A DNA stretch of 64,000 nt from Paracoccaceae bacterium (GTDB lineage Bacteria > Pseudomonadota > Alphaproteobacteria > Rhodobacterales > Rhodobacteraceae): positions 26,507-90,506 of the forward strand of contig JANSXY010000014.1 in NCBI GenBank assembly GCA_024742695.1, read 5' to 3'. Below the pieces are notes generated by a model. That model made no database searches. It was given only the letters and a program-made list of their open reading frames with translations, and was not told where the DNA came from. Each line of letters starts with the position of its first letter. Position 1 is the stretch's first letter. The translations under genes were made by a program, and so were the position numbers. Of this stretch, positions 53,371-62,592 are shown piece by piece.

Positions 53371-54389
53371 AGCTTTCCGGCGCCGCGGCGGTGCGCTACT
53401 GCGCCGCGCCCGATCCGGCGCGGGCGGGTCTTCTGCTGTTCGGGCCCGACGCGATGCGGGTGGCGCTGCGCCGCCAGCAGGCGATCGCCGCGCTGGTCGG
53501 ACCCGAGGGCGAAGCCGAGATGCGGCTGACCCGCATGGCCGGGGGCGACTTGCGCCGCGACCCGGCGCTGCTGACCGACGCGCTGCGCGCGCAGGGATTC
53601 TTTCCCGGCCCGCGCGCCGTCTTCGTCGAGGAGGCGACGGATGCCGCCGCCCCGGCGATCGCCGCCGCGCTGGCCGACTGGCGGCCGGGCGATGCCGCGC
53701 TGGTCGTCACCGCGGGCGCGCTGGCGACGAAATCGGCGCTGCGCAAGACCTTCGAGGGTGCGGATCACGCCGTCGCCATCGGCATCTACGACGATCCGCC
53801 GGGCCCGGAGGAGATCCGCGCGATCCTCGCCGGTGCCGGCCTGACCGGGCTTCCCGACGACGCGATGGAGGCGCTGACCGTGCTGGCCCGGACGCTCGAT
53901 CCCGGCGATTTCCGCCAGACGGTCGAGAAGATCGGGCTGTTCAAGCACGGCGACACCGCGCCCCTGAGCCCGGCGGAGATCGCCAGCCTCGCCCCCGCGA
54001 CGATCGAGGCCGGGGTCGACGACATGGTGGCCCTGGCCGCCGAACGGCAGGCCGAGGCGATCCCGCGGATGATGCAGCGCCTGGCCGGGCAGGGGGTGAA
54101 CCCGGTCACGCTGTGCCTGGCCGCCGAACGGCATTTCCGGGCGCTGCACGCGCTGGTCAGCGATCCCGGCGGCCCCGGCGCGGCGATCGGGCGGCTGCGC
54201 CCGCCGCTCTTCGGGCCGCGCCGCGACCGGATGCTGGCGCAGGCGCGCGGCTGGACGGCGGCGCAGGCCGAACAGGCGCTGAGCATCCTGTTCGCCACCG
54301 ACCTCGCGCTGCGCTCGTCGCCGCGGGTGCCGGCGATGGCGATCCTCGAACGCGCGCTCGTCCGGTTGGCGATGCTTCGGACGCGCTGA
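53367..54389 (+). CDS. holA: DNA polymerase III delta subunit
   Basis: A 340-residue clamp-loader delta subunit that opens the beta sliding clamp for loading at primer junctions. It has three-domain architecture: an AAA+-like N-terminal part with LLFGPDAMRVALRRQQ (about 23-38), a middle lid, and a helical collar domain (about 210-340, with RHFRALHALVSDPGG and AQARGWTAAQAEQAL). It lacks a functional Walker A, as delta normally does. The GTG start is coupled to lptE. Confidence 0.94.
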   Translation: MKLSGAAAVRYCAAPDPARAGLLLFGPDAMRVALRRQQAIAALVGPEGEAEMRLTRMAGGDLRRDPALLTDALRAQGFFPGPRAVFVEEATDAAAPAIAAALADWRPGDAALVVTAGALATKSALRKTFEGADHAVAIGIYDDPPGPEEIRAILAGAGLTGLPDDAMEALTVLARTLDPGDFRQTVEKIGLFKHGDTAPLSPAEIASLAPATIEAGVDDMVALAAERQAEAIPRMMQRLAGQGVNPVTLCLAAERHFRALHALVSDPGGPGAAIGRLRPPLFGPRRDRMLAQARGWTAAQAEQALSILFATDLALRSSPRVPAMAILERALVRLAMLRTR

Positions 54390-54456
54390 CGCCGTTCGGG
54401 CTTGCCGGCCCGCACGGCTTTGGCGATGCTCTGCCGGACAGGCCAGCGAGGGCGCC

Positions 54457-55053
54457 ATGTATACCGTCATCGGAACCGTCAAGAGCCGCGCCGCGCGGGT
54501 GATCTGGATGCTCGAGGAACTGGGCGTTCCGTTCGAGCATGTCGCGGCGACGCCGCGCTCGGCCGGGGTGGTGGAGTTCAACCCGGCGGGCAAGATCCCG
54601 GTGCTGATCGAGGACGGCACGCCGATCACCGATTCGACCGCGATCCTGCAATACCTCGCCGACAAGCACGGCCGGTTCACCCATCCCGCCGGCACCCTGC
54701 CACGCGCGCGGCAGGACGGGCTGACGCAATTCCTGCTCGACGAGTTCGACGCGGCGCTGTGGATGGCCGCCCGGCACAGTTTCGTCCTGCCCGAGGAGAT
54801 CCGCCATTCCTCGATCAAGGACTCGCTGAAGTGGGAATTCGAACGCAGCCAGCACACGCTCGCGCAGCGGATCGGCGAGGGCCCGTTCGTGATGGGTGAG
54901 GTGATGACGGTGCCGGATTTCATCCTCACGCATTGCGGCACCTGGGCGCTGTCGGCGAAGTTCCCGATCGTCGAGCGGCGGCTGTCGGAGTATCTGGACC
55001 GGATGCGGGCGCGGCCGGCCTACCGGCGGATGCTGGAGCGGGCCTCGGCCTGA
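54457..55053 (+). CDS. Glutathione S-transferase family protein
   Basis: A 198-residue cytosolic GST. The thioredoxin-like N-domain (about 1-78) has the cis-Pro loop GKIPVLIEDG and the Glu/Asp-Ser glutathione motif TDSTAILQYLADKHG. The C-terminal helical domain follows. The catalytic first-strand residue is not a clear Tyr/Cys (GTVKSRAAR, perhaps Ser13), suggesting a beta/nu-like class. Substrate unknown. It starts 67 bases after holA and ends in front of repeat copy 4. Confidence 0.92.
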   Translation: MYTVIGTVKSRAARVIWMLEELGVPFEHVAATPRSAGVVEFNPAGKIPVLIEDGTPITDSTAILQYLADKHGRFTHPAGTLPRARQDGLTQFLLDEFDAALWMAARHSFVLPEEIRHSSIKDSLKWEFERSQHTLAQRIGEGPFVMGEVMTVPDFILTHCGTWALSAKFPIVERRLSEYLDRMRARPAYRRMLERASA

Positions 55054-55059
55054 CGGCGC

Positions 55060-55131
55060 GGGGGGCGCTGCCCCCCGGCCGCTGCCGGGACCGGCAGCGG
55101 CGCCCCCCGGGATACTTGAAGACCAAAATGA
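55060..55131 (+). repeat. Dispersed intergenic repeat, copy 4
   Basis: The box at 55103-55131 is C6, GGGATACTTGAAGACC, AAAATGA. A perfect 11-base stem (GCCGCTGCCGG 55078-55088, CCGGCAGCGGC 55091-55101) with a two-base gap precedes it, and a G5/C5 hairpin lies before that. It is between convergent gst and lpxK. Confidence 0.87.
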
Positions 55132-55141
55132 CGTCGGGGCG

Positions 55142-56137
55142 CTACAGCCCCAGGCGGCCCAGCGCGGCCTCGAGCGGCGCGGGATCGTCGAAGGCCAGCC
55201 GCACCGGCAGGGTCAGCACCCTGGGCCGGAAGGCGGCGGGCAGGCGCACGGCGTCCTTTTCCGTCGTGACCATCTGCGCGCCCAGCGCCGTGGCCTCGGC
55301 CTCGATCCGCGCCAGCAGCGCCGGCGTGAACGGCTGGTGATCGTCCAGCGCCTCGGCCCGGACGACCTCGGCCCCGAGGCCGGCGAGGGTGGCGAAGAAC
55401 TTCTCGGGCCGGCCGATTCCGGCGAAGGCGAGCGCCCGCAGTCCAGCCCAATCCATGCCCGTCTGCAAGGGCCGAAGCGCGCCGCGCAGCCGCGGCAGGC
55501 CGGCGACCGCCCCGCCCCAGGACGCGTCGAAGGCGGCCTGCGCGGCCGCGTCGCCGATCGTCAGCACGAGGTCCGCGCGGCCGAGGCCCACCGCCACCGA
55601 CTCGCGCAGCGGCCCGGCGGGCAGGCAGCGGCCGTTGCCGAACCCGTGCCGCGCGTCGGCGACGACGATGGCGAGATCCTGCGCCAGCGCGGGATTCTGG
55701 AACCCGTCGTCCAGCACGATCGCCTGCGCCCCGGCCGCGACCGCGGCACGCGCGCCCGCGGCGCGGTCCCGCGCCACCCAGGTCGGCGCGAACGCCGACA
55801 GCAAGAGCGGTTCGTCCCCCGTATCGGCGGCATCGTGGCGCGTTTCGTCGACCCGGACCGGGCCTTCGAGGCGGCCGCCGAAACCACGGCTGACGGCATG
55901 CGCGGCGATCCCGCGGGCGGAAAGGATCTGCAGGATCGCGATCGCCGCGGGTGTCTTGCCGGCCCCGCCGGCGCCAAGGTTGCCCAGGCAGATCACCGGC
56001 ACGCCGACCCGGGCGCGCGGGCCGCGGGCCAGCCGCCGGGCGGTGCCGGCGGCGTAGAGACGGCCCAGCGGCGCCAGCAGCCGCGCGGCAAGGCCAGGCC
56101 GGTCGGGCGGATTGTCCCAGAACGCCGGGGCACGCAT
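55142..56137 (-). CDS. lpxK: Tetraacyldisaccharide 4'-kinase
   Basis: A 331-residue membrane-associated kinase that phosphorylates the 4' position of the lipid A disaccharide. The P-loop is [12 protein letters not shown] (Lys61, Thr62), with the N-terminal membrane-binding helix (about 14-38) and [14 protein letters not shown] (Walker-B-like DDGFQ) both present. The ATG shares a base with the waaA stop (TGATG), coupling Kdo transfer and lipid A kinase. Length is normal. Confidence 0.95.
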   Translation of the reverse strand: MRAPAFWDNPPDRPGLAARLLAPLGRLYAAGTARRLARGPRARVGVPVICLGNLGAGGAGKTPAAIAILQILSARGIAAHAVSRGFGGRLEGPVRVDETRHDAADTGDEPLLLSAFAPTWVARDRAAGARAAVAAGAQAIVLDDGFQNPALAQDLAIVVADARHGFGNGRCLPAGPLRESVAVGLGRADLVLTIGDAAAQAAFDASWGGAVAGLPRLRGALRPLQTGMDWAGLRALAFAGIGRPEKFFATLAGLGAEVVRAEALDDHQPFTPALLARIEAEATALGAQMVTTEKDAVRLPAAFRPRVLTLPVRLAFDDPAPLEAALGRLGL

Positions 56138-57369
56138 CAGCGGCGCCCCGCGTCGCGGGGCTGGGCCGCGTCGAGACGGTCGAACAGCAGCTGCATGGCG
56201 CGTTCGCGGACCTCCGCGCCCTTGGTCACGACCTTCCAGGCATTGAGGGCAAGCCGTGCGGCCCGGTCCGGGGTGATCGCGTCGGCCACCGCCTCGGCCA
56301 GCGCCGCCGGGGCGGACACGCGCCAGGCGGCGCCGGCGGCGTCCAGTTCGGCGAGCGCCGCGGCATGGCTTCGGACCTGCGGGCCGTGCAGGATCGCCGA
56401 GCCGAGCGCGGCGGGTTCGGCGGGCGACCGGCGCGGTCCCGCGCCGGCCAGGGTGCCGCCGAGCAGGGTGACCGGGGCAAGCCGGAACCACAGACCGGAT
56501 TCGCCCTCGACATCGGCGACGAGAACCTGAACGTCCTCCACCGGATCCTCGTCGGCGGACCGCAGCGCGGTATCGAACCCCGCCCGTTCCAGCCTCTCGA
56601 CCAGCGCCGGGGCCCGATCAGGGTTGTCGGGGGCGAGGATCAGCAGCGCGCGATGCGCGAACCGCAGGGCCCAGGCATGGGCGGCAAGCACCGCCTCCTC
56701 CTCCGCCTCGGGCACGTCGACGGCGTGCCAGACCGGGCGCGCCCCGATCAGCGCGGCCAGCGCGCTGCGTTCGGCCTCGTCATGTCCCGGCGGATCGTAG
56801 GTCGCCTCGATCCGGCCGGTGACATGCACCGGCAGCCCCGGCCCGGCGATCCGCATCAGGCCGCGCTCGGTCGCCCCGTCCAGCACCAGGATCGGGCCAA
56901 GCCGCCGCAGGAGCGCGCCGGCCATGCCGACGCTCCAGCGCCAGGGCAGGGGCGTGCCCTCCGGCAGTTCGAAATCGGCCAGCGCGACGGACAGGCCCCG
57001 CGCCCGCGCGGCATGGATCAGCGCCGGCGGCAGATCGGGCTCGGTCAGCACGACGAGGCCGGGATCGAAATGCGCCAGGAAGCCATTCAGATCGGGCAGC
57101 CTGTCGACCGGCCGCGATGCGGCGACGGTGCCTTCGGGAAACCGGTCGACGTCGGGGGCGCGGCCCCCGGCGGTGACGAGGAAGGCGATGCCCGGCCGGG
57201 CCACCCGCATGCGGTGTGCGAGCTGCACCAGCCCGGTGACCTCGGCGCGGCGACCGAGATCGAACCACACGAGCGGGCTGCCGCCGGGCGCCGGCGGCAG
57301 CACCGGTCGCGGCCCCGCGGCGCCGCGCCGGGCCGCGAGCAGGTAGAGGGACAAGCTGGGCGAGGCCAC
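56137..57369 (-). CDS. waaA: 3-deoxy-D-manno-octulosonate (Kdo) transferase
   Basis: A 410-residue family-30 glycosyltransferase that adds Kdo from CMP-Kdo to lipid IVA. Two Rossmann-like halves are present. Diagnostic regions are [25 protein letters not shown] (nucleotide-sugar site) and [17 protein letters not shown]. The GTG at 57369 is the best start, placing it 13 bases after the DUF4170 stop. The N-terminal membrane segment typical of WaaA is weak, and the sequence is more diverged than most, so the acceptor or number of Kdo units is uncertain. Confidence 0.87.
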   Translation of the reverse strand: MASPSLSLYLLAARRGAAGPRPVLPPAPGGSPLVWFDLGRRAEVTGLVQLAHRMRVARPGIAFLVTAGGRAPDVDRFPEGTVAASRPVDRLPDLNGFLAHFDPGLVVLTEPDLPPALIHAARARGLSVALADFELPEGTPLPWRWSVGMAGALLRRLGPILVLDGATERGLMRIAGPGLPVHVTGRIEATYDPPGHDEAERSALAALIGARPVWHAVDVPEAEEEAVLAAHAWALRFAHRALLILAPDNPDRAPALVERLERAGFDTALRSADEDPVEDVQVLVADVEGESGLWFRLAPVTLLGGTLAGAGPRRSPAEPAALGSAILHGPQVRSHAAALAELDAAGAAWRVSAPAALAEAVADAITPDRAARLALNAWKVVTKGAEVRERAMQLLFDRLDAAQPRDAGRR

Positions 57370-57382
57370 CGCGCGCGCGCCG

Positions 57383-57628
57383 TCAGAGGCCCGGATCCCC
57401 GGCCGCGTCGGCCCTGGCCTCGCCGTCGCGCAGGCGGTGCAGATCGGCGATGAAATAGCGGGTATGCGCGTCATCGACCGTGCGCTGCGCCTCGGCCTTC
57501 CAGGCGTTGTAGGCGCTGTCGTAGTCCGGGAAGATGCCGACGACATGGATCTGGTCGACGTCCTTGAACACGGTCTTTTCCGGGCTGACGAGTTCGCCGC
57601 CGAAGACGAGGTGAAGGCGTTGGGACAT
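57383..57628 (-). CDS. DUF4170 protein
   Basis: An 81-residue soluble protein of DUF4170, a family of unknown function seen just before waaA in Rhodobacterales and relatives. It has HLVFGGELVSPEKTVF, the IHVVGIFPDYDSAYNAWKAEAQRTVDDA helix-strand region and an RYFIADLHRL end, suggesting a compact alpha/beta fold. Its constant place between cysQ-like and waaA genes suggests a link to LPS synthesis, but nothing in the sequence proves it. Confidence 0.88.
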   Translation of the reverse strand: MSQRLHLVFGGELVSPEKTVFKDVDQIHVVGIFPDYDSAYNAWKAEAQRTVDDAHTRYFIADLHRLRDGEARADAAGDPGL

Positions 57629-57711
57629 GCGGTGGGCTCCTGTCGGGATCGGCGGCACCATAGGCGAGCGGCGAGGGCGTCTCAAGGCGCGCCCGGCGCC
57701 GGCGCGGCGGG

Positions 57712-58500
57712 TCAGGCCGCGGGCGGGCGCAGCCGTCCCAGCAGCGTGGCATGCAGCCCCGGCGGCGCGACGACAAGGCCGGGGGTCTGCGGATGCGCGG
57801 CGTTGAAGACGACCGGGCGGCCCGCCGCGTCTGTCACCGCGGCGCCGGCGCGGGCGGCGATCAGCGCGCCCGCCGCCACGTCCCATTCCCAGGCCGGGCG
57901 CAGCGTCAGCATGGAATCGAACCGGCCCTCGGCCACCAGGCACAGCCGGTAGGCCAGCGACGAGCGGAAATGCCGCTCCATCGGCGGAGGGCCGCCCTCG
58001 CGCCAGTGCACGGGGTCGAGCGTCGGGCGCCCGGTCAGAACCCTTGGCGGGCCGTCGCGCGCCGCCTCCGGCAGAACGATCGGCATGCCGTTGCGGTGCG
58101 CGGGGCCGGCGGCGTCGGCCGCGTAGGTCAGATCATGCGCGGGCAGATGCACGACGGCGGCCAATGGCCGCCCGGCCTCCACCAGTGCCAGCGACAGGGC
58201 GAAATCGCGTCCGCCGCCAAGGAAGGCGCGGGTGCCGTCGATCGGGTCGACGATGAACACCCGTGCGCGGCCCAGCCGGTCGGGCGTATCCGCCGTTTCC
58301 TCCGACAGCCAGCCGTGATCGGGGCGTGCCGCGGTCAGCGCCTCGCGCAGGAAGCTGTCCACGGCCAGGTCGGCCTCGCTGACCGGCCCGGCGCCGCCGG
58401 GCTTGTCCCACATCCTCGGCGCGCGGCCCCAGTAGGACATCGCGATCCGCCCGCCCTCCTCGGCCGCGCGGATCAGCAGCGCGAGATCACTCTCCGGCAA
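57712..58500 (-). CDS. CysQ-like 3'(2'),5'-bisphosphate nucleotidase / inositol-monophosphatase family
   Basis: A 262-residue Mg-dependent phosphatase of the FIG superfamily. Metal motifs: GWLSEETAD (Glu67/68), DPIDGTRAF (Asp85, Asp88) and the late WEWDVAAG. Likely substrates are 3'-phosphoadenosine 5'-phosphate or an inositol monophosphate. The start is a TTG at 58500 that has GAGGGG seven bases upstream and overlaps the pmbA end by 14 bases; no ATG gives a sensible alternative. Confidence 0.9.
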   Translation of the reverse strand: MPESDLALLIRAAEEGGRIAMSYWGRAPRMWDKPGGAGPVSEADLAVDSFLREALTAARPDHGWLSEETADTPDRLGRARVFIVDPIDGTRAFLGGGRDFALSLALVEAGRPLAAVVHLPAHDLTYAADAAGPAHRNGMPIVLPEAARDGPPRVLTGRPTLDPVHWREGGPPPMERHFRSSLAYRLCLVAEGRFDSMLTLRPAWEWDVAAGALIAARAGAAVTDAAGRPVVFNAAHPQTPGLVVAPPGLHATLLGRLRPPAA

Positions 58501-59833
58501 GCGTGAGCCCCTCGACCAGCAGGCTGGGCACGACGGTGCCGAGATGCATGCGCGCGTCGTTCGCGGGGGTGATCCGCATCAGCATGTCGCGCAGGTTTCC
58601 GGCGATCGTGCATTCGTTGACCGGCCAGGCGATCTCGCCGCCCTCCACCCAGAAGCCCGAGGCGCCGCGGGAATAGTCCCCCGTCGTGGGATTGATGGTC
58701 GCGCCGATCAGCGAGGTGATCCACAGCCCGCGGCCCATCTCGCGGATCAGGTCGTCGCGGCTGGCCGTGCCCTGCGTCAGCGCGATGTTGGACGTGCCGG
58801 GCGCGGGGGGCGCGGAGGTGCCGCGCTGGGCGTTGCCGGTGCTCTCCATCCCCAGCTTGCGCGCGGTGGCGAGGTCCAGCACCCAGCCCGCCAGCACCCC
58901 GTCCTCGACGATGGCGCGGCGGCGGGTGGCCAGCCCCTCGGCATCGAAGGGGCGGGAGCCGGAGATCCGCGCGCGGTGCGGATCCTCGATCACCGACAGG
59001 CCAGGCGGCAGCACCCGCTCGCCCAGCGCGTCGCGGAGCCAGCTTGCCCCGCGCGCCACCGCCGCGCCGTTCGCCGCCGACAGCAGGTGCCCGACCAGCC
59101 CGCCGGCAACCCGTTCGTCGTACAGCACCGGGAATGCCCCGGTCGGCGGCTTGCGCGCGCCGGCACGGGCGGCGGCGCGTTCGCCGGCCAGCCGGCCCAC
59201 GCCCTCGGGATCGGGCAGATCGGCCTGGTAGACCCGGGATTCGACCGCCCAGTCGCGCTCCATCGCCGTGCCCTCGCCGGTGATCGCCACCGCCGAGACC
59301 GAGCGCGAGGTGCGCGCGTAGCCCCCGGAAAACCCGTTCGTCGCGGCGAGGTGGACGCGGCGCCGGCCGTAGCCGGCCGAGGCCGACTGCGCCTGGCTGA
59401 CACCGGCGACGGCCAGCGCGGCGGCTTCGGCGCGGCAGGCGTCGTCCTGCAGCGCGGCCGGGTCCGGCTCGGCTGCCGGATCGTCGAGATCAAGCGCGGC
59501 GAGATCCCACGAGGTGGCGAGTTGCGCCGGATCCGCCAGCCCCGCGGTCGGATCCTCGGGCGCCTCGCGGGCCATCGCCGTGGCGCGTTCGGCCATCTCG
59601 GCCAGCGTCCGGTCGGAGATGTCGGAGGCCGACACGCAGGCCTGCCGCCGGCCGATCAGCACCCGAAGCCCGATCTCGACGCCTTCCGAGCGTTCGGCCT
59701 GTTCCAGCCTGCCGCCGCGCACGTCGATCCCGATCGAGCGATCCTCGATCGCGATGGCATCGGCCGTCTCGGCCCCGGCCTTGGCCGCGGCGTCGAGCAG
59801 GCGGGCGGTCAGCATCTCCAGCCGGTCGGTCAT
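58487..59833 (-). CDS. pmbA: TldD/PmbA family metalloprotease subunit PmbA (TldE)
   Basis: A 448-residue PmbA/TldE protein. With TldD it forms a metalloprotease that degrades unfolded peptides and matures some RiPP peptides (microcin B17). The TldE side lacks the metal-binding H-E-x-x-x-H of TldD, as seen here. Typical features: [21 protein letters not shown] near the start, [15 protein letters not shown] in the middle and [21 protein letters not shown] near the end. No tldD gene is in the window; it is usually encoded elsewhere. Confidence 0.93.
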   Translation of the reverse strand: MTDRLEMLTARLLDAAAKAGAETADAIAIEDRSIGIDVRGGRLEQAERSEGVEIGLRVLIGRRQACVSASDISDRTLAEMAERATAMAREAPEDPTAGLADPAQLATSWDLAALDLDDPAAEPDPAALQDDACRAEAAALAVAGVSQAQSASAGYGRRRVHLAATNGFSGGYARTSRSVSAVAITGEGTAMERDWAVESRVYQADLPDPEGVGRLAGERAAARAGARKPPTGAFPVLYDERVAGGLVGHLLSAANGAAVARGASWLRDALGERVLPPGLSVIEDPHRARISGSRPFDAEGLATRRRAIVEDGVLAGWVLDLATARKLGMESTGNAQRGTSAPPAPGTSNIALTQGTASRDDLIREMGRGLWITSLIGATINPTTGDYSRGASGFWVEGGEIAWPVNECTIAGNLRDMLMRITPANDARMHLGTVVPSLLVEGLTLAGE

Positions 59834-59911
59834 GGTGGTCCTTTCGCGTCTGTCCGCTTGGCAGGTAGGACAGCCGGGGCCGGGGCGCAAGCCGGGCCTC
59901 GGAAGCAAGCC

Positions 59912-59935
59912 GGCCCGCCCCTGCCGGGGCGGGCC
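59912..59935 (-). terminator. G/C hairpin after the DUF2125 gene
   Basis: GGCCCGCCCC (59912-59921) and GGGGCGGGCC (59926-59935) make a perfect ten-base stem with a TGCC loop, 25 bases beyond the DUF2125 stop and upstream of pmbA. T-richness after it on the minus strand is slight (GGCTTGCTTCC). Confidence 0.55.
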
Positions 59936-59959
59936 GCCGCCACTCCGCCTCCTGGCGGG

Positions 59960-61444
59960 TTACTGCAGCCGCTGGCCGTTGGCGTAGATGCCGCCGTCCT
60001 CGCGGAACTCGATCTTGGACGACAGCGCGTCCGGCCCGGTCGGCACCGCGAACAGGCCCATCATCATCCGCGCGCCCATCGCCTGATCCTCGGGCAGAAG
60101 CCCCATCGCAACGAGCTTGTCGAGCAGCGCGTTGCCCCCGGTCAGCGCGAAATCCAGCGCGCCGAGCGGCTTCGGAAAGCCCATCGACATGTCGGAATTG
60201 TCAAAGGTCAGCCCGCCCTCGCCGGTCAGCTCCGCCCCGGCCAGCCGGAGTTGCAGCGCGGTGAGATCGAGCGCCTCCAGCTCGCCCGGTGCGGCTTCCA
60301 TGTCCGCCGCGGCCGGATCGGTCAGGGCGACGAACATGTTCGCCCGGCCGGCGATCTCGACGATCAGCGTCGCCGGGTCGCGCGGCAGCTGCGCGCCCGG
60401 ATCGAACATCCCCCAGATGTCTTCCGAAACGACGAGATCGACCATCTTCAGGCCGATGCCGAACGGCGCGTTCGGCCCGCTGGCAACCGGCATGACGAAG
60501 GAATAGCCGCTTTCGGCGACCGACAGGTTCACCGGGAAGGGCAGCGAGGCCGACGTCATCGCGAACGTCGTGTCGCGCCCCACGGTCGACAGCCGCAACC
60601 CGTCGCCCGACATCGAGAACTCGATACGCCCGCCGCCGCCGGTGCCCTCGACCTGGAACGCTTCGCCCTCGTCGGCGAAATCCATGTTGTAGGTGCCCGC
60701 CCCCGAGCTCACCGCGCCGGTCACGTTCAGCCCCGCGGCGATCGCGGCGGACATGTCCTCTGGGTTCATCTGCTCGGGCAGGTCGGCCTCCGAGGTGCCG
60801 GCCAGGTTGGTGGCCGTGCCGGTCAGCGCGAACCGGCCGCTGCCCTCCGGATCGGTCGCCGAAACCGCGTAGCTCACCGTCTCGCTGGCGAAGTCGGAGG
60901 TGATGCGCTGCACCGCGCCCTGCGTCACCCGGTAGGTCGCCGCGTTTCCGGCCAGAACCGCCTCGATCGCCATCTCCATCGTGGTGTCGTCGACGGCCAT
61001 GTCGCCCATGGTGAAGGCAAGCTCCGGCGCGGTCATTTCGTATGTCATGTCCTCCGGCGTGCCCGAGGCGACGGTGACCATGCCGGAATGGCGCAGCAGC
61101 ATCGACATGTCGATCGCCTCGCCCTCTTCTCCGGTTCCGGTCACGCGGATCGGCATTTGCTCGGATGTCGTGATCTCGACCGTGCCGCCGGCCTCGCGCA
61201 GCCGGATTTCCGGGATCGTCAGGCTGAAGGTCGCGTCGGGCTGGGTGCCGGAAAACACCGCGTCGGTGATCACCAGCGTATCGCCCGTACGGGTCTGCCC
61301 GCCGGTTTCGACCTGCTGGCCCATGTCGGAATAATAGTCGATCCAGGCCTGCCAGACCTCTTCGGCGGTGACATCGGCCAGCGCCGGAGTGCCGACCAGA
61401 AGGGCGGCCAGGCTCGCCGCGCCGACGTGAACTTTGAACTGCAT
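59960..61444 (-). CDS. DUF2125 exported protein
   Basis: A 494-residue protein of DUF2125 with a signal peptide (about 1-23, ALA-D). The mature part is a long series of beta-strands with repeating short motifs (for example T-x-V-I-T-D-A-V-F-S-G-T and GRIEFSMSGDGLRL). It is Met- and Thr-rich and probably lies in the periplasm or outer membrane. Composition resembles AsmA/YdgA-like lipid-transport or barrel-assembly proteins, but that is an impression from pattern only. It is monocistronic with its own terminator. Confidence 0.9.
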   Translation of the reverse strand: MQFKVHVGAASLAALLVGTPALADVTAEEVWQAWIDYYSDMGQQVETGGQTRTGDTLVITDAVFSGTQPDATFSLTIPEIRLREAGGTVEITTSEQMPIRVTGTGEEGEAIDMSMLLRHSGMVTVASGTPEDMTYEMTAPELAFTMGDMAVDDTTMEMAIEAVLAGNAATYRVTQGAVQRITSDFASETVSYAVSATDPEGSGRFALTGTATNLAGTSEADLPEQMNPEDMSAAIAAGLNVTGAVSSGAGTYNMDFADEGEAFQVEGTGGGGRIEFSMSGDGLRLSTVGRDTTFAMTSASLPFPVNLSVAESGYSFVMPVASGPNAPFGIGLKMVDLVVSEDIWGMFDPGAQLPRDPATLIVEIAGRANMFVALTDPAAADMEAAPGELEALDLTALQLRLAGAELTGEGGLTFDNSDMSMGFPKPLGALDFALTGGNALLDKLVAMGLLPEDQAMGARMMMGLFAVPTGPDALSSKIEFREDGGIYANGQRLQ

Positions 61445-61585
61445 CGTGAGAAACCCTTTCGGTCAGACCCGGATAGGTGGAGTGTTTCGCGCCCTCACCC
61501 GGCGGTCAAGCGCTTCGCCGCGGTGGAACCCGCGCCGTCTTCCTGATTATGTAGTCTTGGCAAAAAGAACGTGAAGGCGAAACGG

Positions 61586-62218
61586 ATGATCGGGGTGGAC
61601 CGGAACGGCGGGCTGACGCGGGTGGTGATCGACAGGCCGGACAAGGCGAATTCGCTGACCCGCGCGATGCTGGAGGAGATTGCCGGCACGGCCGAGGCGG
61701 CGGCGGCGGACGGAACCCGCGTCTTCGTGCTGACCGGGCGCGGCAAGGTCTTTTCCGCCGGCGCCGATCTTGACGAGGCGCGCGCCGGGCTGGCGACCGA
61801 CCCGGTCTGGGAACGGCTTTCCGCCGTGATCGCGCGGCTGCCCTGCCTGACCGTCGCCGCGCTGAACGGCACGCTGGCCGGCGGCGCCTTCGGCATGGCG
61901 CTGGCCTGCGATCTGCGACTGGCGGTCCCGGGGGCGAGCTTCTTCTACCCGGTGATGAAGCTGGGCTTCCTGCCGCAACCCTCCGATCCCGGCCGGCTCG
62001 CCGCGCTGATCGGGCCGGCGCGCGCCAAGATGATCCTGATGGCCGGCGCGCGGATCGGGGCGGAGGAGGCGCTGGCCTGGGGCCTTGTCGACAGGCTGGT
62101 GCCGGCCGAGGGGCTGGCGGCGGCGGTGGACGATCTGGCCGCCGCGGCCCTGGGCGCGACCTCGGGCCATGTCGCCGCGATCAAGGCGCTGGTGCCCGCC
62201 CCGCCCGGCGCGGTCTGA
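61586..62218 (+). CDS. Short enoyl-CoA hydratase/isomerase family protein
   Basis: A 210-residue crotonase-fold protein. The oxyanion-hole regions are FSAGADLDEAR (about 55-65) and NGTLAGGAFGMALACDLRLA (about 93-112). The usual catalytic Glu of true hydratases after the second motif is not obvious (PVMKLGFLPQPSDPG), so it could be an isomerase or another crotonase. It is about 50 residues shorter than usual, lacking the C-terminal helical lid. ATG at 61586 has AAGG eight bases upstream; a GTG at 61571 adds five residues. Confidence 0.83.
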   Translation: MIGVDRNGGLTRVVIDRPDKANSLTRAMLEEIAGTAEAAAADGTRVFVLTGRGKVFSAGADLDEARAGLATDPVWERLSAVIARLPCLTVAALNGTLAGGAFGMALACDLRLAVPGASFFYPVMKLGFLPQPSDPGRLAALIGPARAKMILMAGARIGAEEALAWGLVDRLVPAEGLAAAVDDLAAAALGATSGHVAAIKALVPAPPGAV

Positions 62219-62227
62219 ACGGCCCGG

Positions 62228-62527
62228 TCAGCGCCGCCGGCGCGGCCCCACGCCACGGGAGTGGAAGCCCGGCGGCCGCTTCGCCACCCAGGCCACGAAG
62301 CGGGCGATCCGGGGATGGCCCCGGAGCGCCTCGATCGAGGCGTAGTCGCGCGCCAGTTCCGTTTCGGTCAGCGTGGCGTGGATCTCGTCGTGGCAGATCT
62401 GGTGCAGCCGCACCACCGGCCCGCCCTTGCCGCCGCGAAGCTTCGGCACAAGGTGATGCAGGCTTTGCCGGGCCTCCGGCGGGATCGGCCGCCCGCAGAG
62501 CGGGCAGATCGGGTCGTCTCGCTCCAT
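62228..62527 (-). CDS. HNH-type endonuclease-like protein
   Basis: A 99-residue HNH-domain protein. A C-P-L-C pair (Cys8, Cys11) and a later Cys-His (ICHDEIH) give a probable zinc site. SLHHLVPKLRGG contains the HNH catalytic His pair and the loop. Such small stand-alone HNH proteins are common in Rhodobacteraceae and their in vivo target is unknown. AAGG precedes the ATG at 62527. Its stop is nine bases from that of the convergent hydratase-like gene. Confidence 0.87.
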   Translation of the reverse strand: MERDDPICPLCGRPIPPEARQSLHHLVPKLRGGKGGPVVRLHQICHDEIHATLTETELARDYASIEALRGHPRIARFVAWVAKRPPGFHSRGVGPRRRR

Positions 62528-62592
62528 CCGGGCGCCTTGTGAAAGCCTCTGCCGCCTGCCACAGATTGGCGCGCGAGGCGGCGGAGGCAAGG

